This document shows positions 1 through 9,621 of a stretch of 64,000 bases of DNA, piece after piece. This DNA comes from Adineta ricciae. Its lineage: Eukaryota; Rotifera; Eurotatoria; Adinetida; Adinetidae. The notes under the pieces are model-generated. The model saw only the letters and a list, made by a program, of their open reading frames with translations, did no database searches and was not told the DNA's origin. Position 1 is the first letter of the stretch. Every line of letters begins with the position of its first letter. The position numbers and the translations under genes are program-made. Where the stretch lies: NCBI GenBank assembly GCA_905250025.1, contig CAJNOJ010000457.1, positions 1 to 64,000 on the forward strand, in the 5' to 3' direction.

Positions 1-458
1 AATTCTCAACAGCACTAACTCACAATATTGCATCGATTAAACCTACAGTCTCAATAAATTTTAGTTTCTTTCATCATGTCAATTTACGTTTCTTTGTCAG
101 TAAAAAGAGTCAATGATATTGACTCAATCTCACGATACTCATCATTCTTGTGAGCAGTTATGTTCTCACAAAGTAATTGGAATGATATCCATTCCATTAA
201 CACATCTTATTGATGCCTTTACAACACCAACAACGTCAAAAAAGCTAACATCACTAATCAGTCAATTATCGCGAACAATTGTTTAAAGATGAATTCTCAT
301 AGATATCTCCTGTTTATTTATTCACTTCTTTCTTGTTGTGATAATTTAATATAGTTCACTCAATAAACTTTTCATGTGGTCGTTCCTGATGATGTTCTCA
401 GTATGAGAATGAAAGCTCGAATCCTATCTTTTATTTCTGATTGAGATAAAACTTTGAG
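1..458. other. AT-rich stretch without recognised gene
   Basis: No convincing coding region is seen. It may hold the promoter and a short first exon of the NHL gene that follows, because that gene has no in-frame ATG and begins just after a splice-acceptor-like TTTGCAG. Confidence 0.4.
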
Positions 459-471
459 ATGATATTTGCAG

Positions 472-1391
472 CAGTCCTCACTTTCTTGTCTAATTTATTT
501 CCTACTGCTCTTCCTTCTTCCTTTACAACAAGCAAAAATCGTTGCGGGAGGAAACGGAGATGGAAGCGAATTAAATCAGCTCAAATTTCCTAAAGGTATT
601 TTTGTTGATCAATATCAAGGCATTTTTATTGCGGATGCTGATAATCATCGAATTGTTCAATGGAAATTAAATCAAAACAGTGGGAAAATTGTTGCTGGGG
701 GAAAAGGAAACAGAACTGATCAGTTGAATGTTCCAACAGATGTGATTGTTGATGAAGAGAATAATTCGTTGATCATTACTGATTGTTGGAATAGAAGAGT
801 TATTCGATGGTTTAATGAAACAAACAAGAAATTCTCATCGAAAATATTGGATGTTTTGGTGTAAGAAAGGATAAATTTGGATTTGTTTATGTTTATGTTT
901 GTGATTTTCGGATGCATGAAGTGAGAAGATGGAAAATTGGAGAAATGAAAGGAAAAAAAGGAATCGTTGTTGCCGGTGGAAATGGAAAAGGAAATCAAAT
1001 GAATCAATTGAATTTACCTCATTTTATCTTTGTTGATGATGAACAATCGATTTATGTTTCAGATTCAGGGAATCATCGTGTAATGAAATGGAGAAAAGAT
1101 GCGAAAGAAGGAATCGTTGTTGCTGGGGGAAATGGACAAGGAAAAGAACTGAATCAATTAATATATCCTCAAGGAATCATTGTCGATGATTTTGGTCAAA
1201 TTTATGTTACCGATAGTTGGAATAATCGAATAATGCGATGGAATGAAGGAAAAAGAGAAGGTGAAATCATAGTTGGTGGAAATGGAGAAGGAAATGAATT
1301 AAATCAATTACTTGCTCCCACTTGTTTATCATTTGATGTTCAAGGAAAACTAAAAGCCAATCGAACTTTGACAAATTTTCTTTCAAACTGA
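472..1391 (+). pseudogene. NHL-repeat secreted protein, frame-broken
   Basis: NHL repeats fold into a beta-propeller and usually mediate extracellular or protein-protein contacts. The product opens with a hydrophobic signal-like stretch (FLLLFLLPLQQ) and then carries repeats of the form VAGGNGxGxxxNQLxxPxGIxVD followed by IYVxDxxNHRVxRW; five such glycine-rich loops are visible. The reading frame changes once near 822-835: up to there frame 1 is used, after it frame 3 continues with ENIGCFGVRKDKFGFVYV and runs to a stop at 1389-1391. No ATG lies in frame before the signal peptide; the codon at 466 is TTG preceded by a stop, and TTTGCAG ending at 471 looks like a splice acceptor, so an upstream exon is likely. 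It could be a pseudogene or a live gene with one sequencing error. The NHL assignment is firm. Confidence 0.7.
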
Positions 1392-2126
1392 TCATTTTCT
1401 TTTTTTCCGATTTTTTTTCAAATTTTTTCAAATCAAAATCTTTTTTTCTTTCCGAAATAAAAACAAAAACATTGATTTTTGATGAATTTCTCGAAATGAT
1501 TTGAGACAACAAGTTAGAAAGAATTGAATAGAACAAATGAAAATCAATGAGAAATTTCATTTTGAAAAAAAGGAGATTGTCTTTGAATTAACAAAAAGAA
1601 AAATAATTCAAATTTTGAAGAAGAAAAGGAAAATTTTCCTAAAAGAATTGATTTTTTCAATATTTCATTGAACATGAAAATATTTTTATTCTTTTATTTC
1701 AAATTCTATTTGAAATCATTTGAAGTAAAGCAATCGATCAATGGTTCAACAAAAATGCAATATATTGAAGAGAGAAATTTGATTCTTTTAGTTCTTTTTC
1801 ATTGTGATATTTCCAAAAGTATTGTATCATAAAGGGAAAAGAATAGAATCGAAGTTTTTATTACCTTAAAGATTTCAAAGAATTGCTTGTCGTAATTTAC
1901 ACCATTGTAATGATCATTGGTTTGCAAAATCATATTCATAACTAAACGCGATAATCCTCGATAAAAGATGAATAATTAAAAATATATATTTAAAAATACT
2001 GATGGTGTTTGACGATATGTTGAAATACTTGAAAATATATAAATATTAATTGTATTATCAAAGATCCAGAAGTAAGAAAAATAATTTCACTATATATCAC
2101 AATTTGTTGAGAAATATAGTGGCAAG
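1392..2126. other. AT-rich intergenic stretch
   Basis: Rich in A and T runs; no gene, RNA or repeat recognised. It probably contains the 3' untranslated region of the NHL gene. Confidence 0.4.
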
Positions 2127-3137
2127 CAGAGGTGAGTACAGGACAACATTTTTCATCCTGTCCTGCCTGCCGCTCCGCCACCACCCGTCCTGAGGTGCGG
2201 GCAGGACATATATGAAATTTTTTTAGTTCAAGAGAAAATTGAACTTCTGATCTTTTTTTTACAATACATCTCTATAGCATAAATATCACGTTTATTTTTT
2301 TGTATTTATTAGTTATATCAATGAATACAAAAGAAAAGAATGAATAACCATTTGAGGAAACACGTATTATGAATGAAAGTATATTATATAGAAGAGTCGA
2401 AGTGAGAACGACGTAATATTACGTAAAAATAACTATGATTAGTATCAATGGTATAAAATGAGAAGATGTGAGAATATGTGTTTCAAGAACATATAAATAC
2501 GAATAGTGAAAGTTCCTATACAAAATAAGGCAATCATTGTTAGAATAAACTTTCCTATTGTCTCATTGATCTTATCGGCAATATGTTGCTCTATTGCTCA
2601 GAATTTATACTCGTTCTTCTTTCTTATGTAACTAAATCTGCGTCTGAGGATTGTCTTTCTGCACTTGTAGATGGTGATTCGTTTTTTATTACTTTGCAAA
2701 ATTTGACAACCAATCGGAGTAATTGCACGATTTTTCCACATTCAAAGAAAACTCATTTAATGAAGAGATATATGTTACATCCATAATTCACTTTTTTCCG
2801 AGTTCAGTATAAATCTCAAAACAAAAACAATCGAGCTATTATGAAGAAATATTTGTATGTGAAGGGAATTAGTCCGCGTTGACTCTTATCTATCCACATT
2901 CGACATTCTACATATAATCAGTTTGCTTCTATGCATGATGTAACACTCGTGTTTATCTCGACGAATCGTTGTCATACAATATTTGACTTTGCTTTGATGA
3001 CCTTCGTGGGAAAAAATAGGAATACTGGCCGCTATGAATTACCAAAATCATGCAAAACCGTTAAAGTAAAGTTTGTAAAAATTTATCATACCGCACGGCA
3101 GGACGAGGTAGTTCATCCTGTCCTGTGCTCAGCTCTG
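2127..3137. repeat. Inverted pair of hAT-like ends
   Basis: The left end reads CAGAGGTGAGTACAGGAC and the reverse complement of the right end reads CAGAGCTGAGCACAGGAC. Inside both follow related GC-rich sequence with repeated TCCTGTCCTG. CAGAG is a usual start for hAT-type transposons, so this may be a 1 kb non-autonomous element. The 8-bp flanks (gtggcaag and cctcacac) do not match, so the target duplication is not supported; it may instead be two separate solo ends. Confidence 0.4.
2583..2786 (+). CDS. Short secreted protein, unrecognised
   Basis: A 67-residue frame starting at ATG with a hydrophobic leader (residues 3-16, FILVLLSYVTKSAS) and a likely cleavage before EDCLSALVDG. The mature part has two cysteines and two N-glycosylation sites. 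It lies between the two hAT-like ends. No family is recognised. It could be the first exon of a longer gene or a chance frame. Confidence 0.25.
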   Translation: MLLYCSEFILVLLSYVTKSASEDCLSALVDGDSFFITLQNLTTNRSNCTIFPHSKKTHLMKRYMLHP

Positions 3138-3389
3138 CCTCACACCCGCAAATTATCTATACCTCACCCTGATCTGTAAAATTAAACCAGCGTTGCCTAT
3201 GCAACATGTTTCTACATTCTAAAATGAGATTTTAAAAAAAGCATGTTAAATTAATGAAGCGAATGATTTAATGTGTCAAAATAAGAAAAAATAATGATGT
3301 CGACCGTAAAAGCGTTTGATGTTTGGTGAAATATAATGGTCTAACATAGATTTTAAAAAAATATTAATTTTATTCGTAGCAGCTGAAAA

Positions 3390-3489
3390 TAGAGATGTAA
3401 GCCGACGGCTCGATCAGCAGCGGCGGCTGATAAATTTCGATTTTTTTCTCTGCTACGGCGGCGGTTCAACCGCACGGCTTACGCCTCTA
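3390..3489. repeat. 100-bp palindromic MITE-like element
   Basis: The ends are TAGAGATGTAAGCCG and CGGCTTACGCCTCTA, an imperfect inverted repeat enclosing GC-rich sequence (cagcggcggctg / gctacggcggcgg) in an otherwise AT-rich region. The TAGAG terminus fits hAT-type ends. The 8-bp flanks do not match, so the insertion boundaries are not proven. Confidence 0.4.
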
Positions 3490-3551
3490 GTGATAACGTG
3501 TTGCTTGATACGAAAAAATATATGTTTATATAGTGCCTCATGAGTATTGAA

Positions 3552-4451
3552 TTATCTTTGTATTGGTTGAATACGTGGATTTCGTCTTAATGCATTATTT
3601 AATAAATCACGCATTTGTGGTGTTAAAAAAACGATTAAAATTGATAAAATTGTTAATGAAAATGAGTATGTTAACCATTGTACATGATAAATAATTGAAA
3701 ATAAATAACCTGTAATAAGATAATACATCCATAATAGCATAGCAGGAAATGCAAGTGACACTACAACTCCAATTAAAATAAATATTCGACGAAAAACAAT
3801 AATATCGCGTTGAATTGATTGTCGATGATTTTGTATTCTTGATTGATTTGTTGTTCGTTTTATATAATAAACAATATAAAAATAACTTATTCCCATAATT
3901 GTTATTGGTAAAAAATACGTATATATAGAAATCACTACTAATCCACGAACATTTGTATATAATAATTGACAATAATGATATTCGGATATATATTCAAATT
4001 GATGTGTAAGAAAAGGTGGAATCATAGCAAGAGAATCGATTAACCATTGAATTAAAATAGCTCCAAATAGAAATTTAAAGTTCTGTAAATTTTTATATTT
4101 ATATAAAACTATTCGACAAAAACGAAAATTCGCTTGTAAAATAAATGAATGATAGATAGTTGAAAATGATACATGAGTGACATATGCACGCATATAACAC
4201 CATGGATCATCAATAAAAGATATATTTTCATGTAAATCACCGTATATATTATAACTATATGTAATCATCATAAGTAAAGAATTAAATATTATTGCAATAT
4301 ATGTATTAAAAATAAGTAATATTGATTGACCATTAGGAATATGATTTCGATTATATATGATTATACAAGTTATTGATAATGAAATAAGAAATGTGAATGA
4401 TATGAAGATTAAAATACAAATATCCATAAGAAGATAAATCATACTCGTCAT
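3552..4451 (-). CDS. Rhodopsin-type 7TM receptor
   Basis: A 299-residue intronless receptor. Seven hydrophobic segments are visible, from about residues 8-32 (TM1), 44-66 (TM2) and 90-115 (TM3) to the last at about 255-280. The conserved disulfide pair is present: Cys85 in PWCYMRAYV before TM3 and Cys161 in EYHYCQLL in the second extracellular loop. The DRY position is replaced by the divergent FRFCR. A basic third loop (RIQNHRQSIQRD) precedes TM6. It is one of several unrelated-looking divergent receptors in this window, as is usual for rotifer receptor expansions. The ligand is unknown. The start ATG at 4449-4451 gives a short N-terminus just before TM1. Confidence 0.8.
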   Translation of the reverse strand: MTSMIYLLMDICILIFISFTFLISLSITCIIIYNRNHIPNGQSILLIFNTYIAIIFNSLLMMITYSYNIYGDLHENISFIDDPWCYMRAYVTHVSFSTIYHSFILQANFRFCRIVLYKYKNLQNFKFLFGAILIQWLIDSLAMIPPFLTHQFEYISEYHYCQLLYTNVRGLVVISIYTYFLPITIMGISYFYIVYYIKRTTNQSRIQNHRQSIQRDIIVFRRIFILIGVVVSLAFPAMLLWMYYLITGYLFSIIYHVQWLTYSFSLTILSILIVFLTPQMRDLLNNALRRNPRIQPIQR

Positions 4452-4949
4452 GTTGATTTAGTTTTGCGTAGAAAAAGATGATGTTAGAATCTTTTTATTT
4501 GAGAATATAAAATGAGTATGTTATATACATGAACGAACGATTTTATGCATGAAAAAATAAATTATAAGATAGTTTTTTTTCTAATGAAATCTCGATGATA
4601 GTTAAAAAGTAAAAAAAAGGTGCGTTTGTTTATTTCTTTTATGGAAAAGGATCATATGATGCGTTATAGCGTTTTCCTAGAAATTCAATATATTCTATAT
4701 TGTAAGACGAATTTCCCGGAAATCCAAAAAAAAACATTTTTCAAACGTTCTTCATAGTAGTTCCGACGTTTTCATAATGGCCGTATTTGTGCACTTATTT
4801 CCCAACAAGAGTATAAATCAAGTTCGTAGTTAGGAAAATGTGCGAACCGGATAACGATGAGAACAAATAGGTTTTTGCAAAATTGATAAATATTCTATCA
4901 GTAGAGAACAATACTTACAAAATATTTTTTACCTTCAGTATAGTTAGTA
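4452..4949. other. Intergenic stretch before the pogo element
   Basis: Presumed promoter region of the minus-strand receptor. No repeat or gene recognised up to the TA dinucleotide at 4948-4949 that flanks the transposon. Confidence 0.4.
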
Positions 4950-6990
4950 CAGTCGAATCCACTTATAAGAGCTCCGTATATAGGAGCGATCCGCTTTTAA
5001 GAGCTGTTTTCAAATTCCCCGTTTTTTCGTAATGTATTTTACATTGAACCAAAGTCCGCTTGAAAGAGCCTCGGATACGGGAGTGATTCGCTTATAAGAG
5101 CTGTATTTTGGCGTTTTATTTCGATTTTAGTCCATATATAAGAGCTAATATTTATCTATGACTATAAATATACAATCATGTTCGTCTTTTTCTCTCTCCT
5201 GTCGGTCGTATGTGTGATTAATTTTTCCTTTCCTTCATTTTTCTTTCTTTGCTATCATATGTATGTGGTGGATTTCTCTTTTCTTCTTCCTTTCTGTACA
5301 TTGTTCGCCATTTTCGTCGAATCTTTACTTTTCGAAAAATGGCATCTAACAGTGGTAAACGTTCCACATTATCGATTGAACAAAGATTGAAAATCTTGGA
5401 AGCACTGAAATCCAAAAAAGCAGACGATGTGGCGAAATATTTCAACATTGGCTATTCTACGGTGAAGAAGATCAGGCAAAACGAAGAAGAAATTCGAAAA
5501 GTCGTGGTGAACAATGGTAATTTAAGTCGAAAACGAAAACGCGAAAGTCCTAACGAAGAAATCGGCGAAGCGCTTATTGTTTGGTTCCATCAAATGCGAG
5601 CTCAAAATGCCACGATCAACGGACCGCTGATGATGGAAAAAGCCAAGCAATTGGCAATCACACTCGAACATCAAGAACTCAAGCCGTCACACGGTTGGTT
5701 GGAACGACTGAAATCCCGCCACAGCATTAAGTTTATCAAAGTTTCGGGTGAACAGGCCAGCGCTGATCAAGCTGGCGCAAAAAACTGGATTGATAATGTC
5801 TTACTCGGTGTGATCGAAGGCTATGATCTGAACGATGTTTTCAATGCGGACGAAACCGGACTGTACTACAAAGCTGCACCATCGGGTACTCTCGCTGTCT
5901 CTGGAACTCATCCTACTGGTGGAAAAACACCGAAAGATCGAATGACTGTCCTTTTCTTATGCAATTCTACAGGAACTGAAAAGAAGGCATACGTAATTGG
6001 AAAATTCAAAAATCCACGTTGTTTCAAGAAAGCTCGACCCCCGTTGCCATACTACAGCAGCGTAAACGCATGGATGACCAGTTAGATTTGGTCGGATATT
6101 TTGCAAAAATTCGATCAAGAATTAGGCAAACGAAAAATTCTTCTTTTCGCTGATAACGCCTCCTGTCACAAGATCAATGAAATGTTGAAGAACATAAAAA
6201 TCATTTTTATGCCGCCGAACACAACATCCCTGATCCAGCCTTTGGATCAAGGCATCATTCGTACGACGAAGGTGCATTATCGTACTCAAGTTATGAGAAA
6301 AATGCTTCAAGCGGTCAATGGTGGCACGTCGATAATCGATTATGCTAAATCGATCGATATTTTAAAAGCCTTACATATGCTCAAACGAGCTTGGTTTCTC
6401 GTTTCACCCACTACGATCGAAAACTGTTTTCGAAAAGCTAGTTTTTTTTGTTAATGTTAACAATAACGACGTGGACAAATGGCAGGAGGTTTTGGATATA
6501 TCGGAGTTCGGTAATGCTATACAAGAAGAAGGTTTCAAAGCGTTCGTCGATTGTGATGAGGAAGCCGAATGTTTTGGAACCCTCACCGATGCCGACATTT
6601 GCGATTCAGTGAAACTAAATCGAGATGGAACGGTCGATTTAGAGGAAGAAGAAGTCGGAGTTGTTGATAAACCGATACCAGGTGTCTCTCATGAAGATGC
6701 GCTGATGCATCTTTCAATGGTTCGCAGGTATTTGGAAGAGAATTTTACAGATTACAATTCATACTATGATATCGAAGACATGATCGAAAAGAACATTTCA
6801 ATTAATCGTAGTCAACGTAAAATCACAGATTTTTTTGAATAAACTTATGCATCTGTATGTATTACTTAATAAATATTGACAAGGATCAATTTTTTTCACT
6901 GTTTTACATATAGTTCGCATTAAGGAGCGACACGGATATAAGAGCCACTTTTTGATTCCCCGACTGCGCTCTTATAAGCGGATTCGACTG
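4950..6990 (+). mobile_element. Pogo/Tigger DNA transposon, full length
   Basis: A 2,041-bp cut-and-paste element with both ends present. The terminal inverted repeat begins CAGTCGAATCC and continues CTTATAAGAGC on both ends, and each end abuts a TA (4948-4949 and 6991-6992), the target duplication of the Tc1/mariner/pogo group. The left subterminal region repeats the core CTTATAAGAGCT in variant form at about 4961, 4993, 5057, 5090 and 5136; the right end has further variants near 6935 and 6970. These are probably transposase binding sites. The element encodes one transposase that is only two changes from open, so the insertion looks young. Confidence 0.93.
5339..6842 (+). pseudogene. Pogo/Tigger transposase, one stop and one frameshift
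   Basis: The protein starts at ATG 5339 (MASNSGKRSTLSIEQRLKIL), with an N-terminal CENP-B-type helix-turn-helix at about residues 8-60, a second DNA-binding helix-turn-helix ending near SHGWLERLKSRH, and a DDE catalytic domain. Catalytic acidic residues are visible in FNADETGLYYK, LLFADNASCH and LIQPLDQGIIR. It ends in the acidic tail typical of Tigger proteins and ITDFFE. There is one in-frame TAG at 6083-6085 between MTS and IWSDILQKFD, and one frame change in a run of eight T at 6432-6439. Both could be real decay or sequence error. The family call is secure. Confidence 0.9.
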
Positions 6991-7333
6991 TACTAGATAA
7001 GTTGACTAATCAAAGATTTCTTAGTGGCAATGGAGAAAAAAGTCGCCTTAAATCTATAAGATACCTTCTGCAGGACATTATTTAGTTCATTTTCGATGGA
7101 GAAACATAACTCTTTTTTCTACCGTGGTTTTGGCTTTAAAAAACATTTTCTCATCCATTTAATAGTTTATGTTTGTTGCGTGCTCTTATCATAATCAATA
7201 CATTCTTCGTCTGTTTGATGAAACATTAAATTAATAACCATAATTAAGTTGCTTCAATTAGTCACTCTATTAAAACTAACATATAATCTGATCAATCCAT
7301 ATACTAATTAATCTTTGAAAAAAGCTTAGATTT
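6991..7333. other. Intergenic stretch after the pogo element
   Basis: AT-rich; nothing recognised beyond the flanking TA. Confidence 0.4.
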
Positions 7334-7444
7334 ATGTATTTATTGTGCTTAACTTTTGCGGTACTCATCATTCCTTTTGCTTATCGATTCTGTGCTCATC
7401 GTTCACCAGCCCCCACGAAAATTATTTCATCATTAAAACAGTAA
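7334..7444 (+). CDS. Short signal-peptide frame, possible first exon
   Basis: A 36-residue frame beginning MYLLCLTFAVLIIPFAYRFC, a typical hydrophobic leader, ending at a TAA that overlaps a good splice donor (ACA|GTAAGA at 7441). It may be the first exon of a secreted or membrane protein. An open stretch in the next 400 bases (7527-7816) could be a later exon, but no family is recognised in either. Confidence 0.25.
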   Translation: MYLLCLTFAVLIIPFAYRFCAHRSPAPTKIISSLKQ

Positions 7445-7941
7445 GAAAGACGGATACTCAATGGTTTTTTAAAATTCGCTATTTTCTATCCTATTTGCTG
7501 CAAATTCCAATATGACTAAATCACCACAAATTTTCGATATGCAACAACAGATGTTGGTTACCGTGCTGTAAAAACGATTATGTCATCATTGTCTTTATCG
7601 ACATCACTGTATCTATCGATGGTACACATGGAAACGTCGAAGGCATATCTCAAATTTTGGTATTATGTGTATGTCACTGATGTTCAATCAAGATTATGCA
7701 TTGACTATGAAATAATGTCTTTATTGTGTAAACTATGTATAATGAAACAATCAATAACTATGATGGAACATTCAAATCTTTTTCGGATGATATCATCAAT
7801 AATTTTAATCGTGTGAACGCAATCATTGTTTGAACATCTTCAGTAAATTCATGCGTTGGTGGTAAAGACTTGCGAAATATAGAAAATGCTTGTTCATAAC
7901 CCTAGTCCGTCCGTGCTTTTTCACGCACTACAATAGCAACA

Positions 7942-8072
7942 AGTAACGCTCATCCTTTGGATTCGCTTACCCTTTTCTGAAAGATTTTTCCTAATGCTGA
8001 ACACATTCAGAGACTTTGAAGGAGAAAAAACGCACTGCGATTGCTACTAGTGCTCAACTTAATCATGGCACT
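7942..8072 (+). repeat. Dispersed repeat, TAACGCTC family
   Basis: About 130 bp matching 51018-51150: both run from GCTCATCC through GGATTCGC and CCCTTTTCTGAAAGA to CTACTAGT and AATCATG. Shorter related ends occur at about 18786, 19736 and, inverted, at 58290-58347. Family not identified. Confidence 0.6.
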
Positions 8073-8194
8073 ATGTCACACACTAGAATGAATAGGATGC
8101 AAAAGTCTTTTTAGGAATCAGACCGATTAGCCATTTGTCAGTGGATAATTCTCCAGCACTAACTATGTCGACTGAAAAATTGATCGCTCAACGG

Positions 8195-8230
8195 CTAGTC
8201 AGACGGCCACTCACGGCCAACCATTGACCT
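8195..8230 (+). repeat. Dispersed repeat, GGCCACTCACGG family, copy 1
   Basis: Shares CTAGTC, CGGCCACTCACGGC and an ending CCATTG/CCRYTR with 8517-8572 and 19161-19200. Family unknown. Confidence 0.5.
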
Positions 8231-8516
8231 TTGTCATCTGTTTTTCTATTTTCACATCACGCGCATGGAAATTTTCATAAATGATTTACTAAGTCACTCA
8301 TAAACGGATGATATACAGTAGACTACTTGACAAGTTTGAACATTCGCCTATGTCTTCCAGCGATAATCCGATTCTTTTGTCTCCTGTCAACGAAATGATA
8401 CCTTGTCGAATATTTTCATTGAGGAATATCGATTCGTCAAATCCCTTTCAAAATCATCCGAAGCCTGGCAAGGTTATTCTAAGCGTTCACTTTAGGATTA
8501 ATCTAGCATTTAAACG

Positions 8517-8572
8517 CCTAGTCGTTCGTCGACTTCCCTCCGGTCGGTCACTCACGGCTAGCCGTTGCCATG
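8517..8572 (+). repeat. Dispersed repeat, GGCCACTCACGG family, copy 2
   Basis: Reads CCTAGTCGTTCGTCG and then CGGTCGGTCACTCACGGC, TAGCCGTTGCCATG; related to 8195-8230 and 19161-19200. Confidence 0.5.
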
Positions 8573-9353
8573 CTGTCTCTGTTGTTCCTTTCGCCTTCGC
8601 TCGCCTTTCAAACTGAATGATTGGGTTTTCTTTTATTGTCGCTTCTACAGTCATGATCTTCTATTCATTCGACTACCAAAAGAAACTAGATAAGAAAGTC
8701 TTATTGTATGATTTGCTTCGAAACGAACATCTTTCATAGCGCTGCATGTGTTCAGAATACTGTTTCTACAGTCCACGCGTCTGTAATTACTAAGATGGAA
8801 CTCCACCGACGGGTATATCACTTTGTGAACTACTTCTACTAAATTCCCATAAAAAGACATGATGTATGTACCCTACAAAGCAAAGATGCTAACGTAAGCT
8901 CGTATCACTTTTTCGGATTTCTTCAATTAGAAACATCATTATGTACAATGCATTAGATCTTTTCGTGTAAGTTCTTGAGCTACTATCTTTGCACNGATCG
9001 CATGATCATCTGGCTCATCAACTCATTGTATGATAGCGATAGATCTTAGATATTATTTATAAAGCTTGATATTTTTCTGTAGCGTAATACTGTATGTACT
9101 GAGAACTATGAAAGGATGAGGAACATACAGTAGAGTTTCTGATGTTTTTCCGTCAAATAGAGCTTCTGATTCCGAGTCAGAATCAGTATTTTGATGGTTG
9201 AAATACACATTGCGAGAGGGAGAAACGCTCTCCTCCATGTTCGCAGATATGTGCAGTGGGATATGTATGGATTATGGGTGTGATTCTTAACTGGGAAGTC
9301 GCTTTTACGATCGATTGTAGATATCGTTCGTAATTTTTCGTGAAATAGAGATT

Positions 9354-9621
9354 GTGTTTCGCAGTGACAAAGGAGATGTGATGCTCAGAAATTCTGTTGT
9401 CAGACAGAAAAAGGCTCACGGGTATGTTGTTAAATTTGGTCGACATCGGTATATGTGCAGAGGAGGTGAGAATTTGATGCTAAAGTCGAATTTTGTTGTT
9501 TATTGGAAGGATTCAAATGGAAGGTTTTTATATACAAGGGGAATGTAGTTTGGATATTGAGCCTCATGATTCTGGCTATTACATGGTCTGTGAAGTGAAA
9601 GAAGATTCATTTCAACGTTGA
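9354..9621 (+). pseudogene. Ig-like domain fragment
   Basis: Two overlapping frames together resemble one V-type immunoglobulin domain: NFVVYWKDSNGRF supplies the core tryptophan and CSLDIEPHDSGYYMVCEV supplies the DSGYYxC strand F signature. The frame changes between them near 9520-9540, so the piece is probably a relic of a cell-surface protein. No signal peptide or membrane segment was found nearby. Moderate to weak call. Confidence 0.35.

Larger units (their letters stand above)
7445..9353. other. Gene-poor stretch with dispersed repeats
   Basis: No convincing gene. It contains three of the dispersed repeat copies listed separately and a single N at 8996. A 69-codon minus-strand frame at 8651-8860 has no recognisable motif. 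Confidence 0.4.

Noticed and set aside
5178-5390. A plus-strand protein in the left part of the pogo element
   Set aside because: It overlaps the transposase start in another frame and has no motif.
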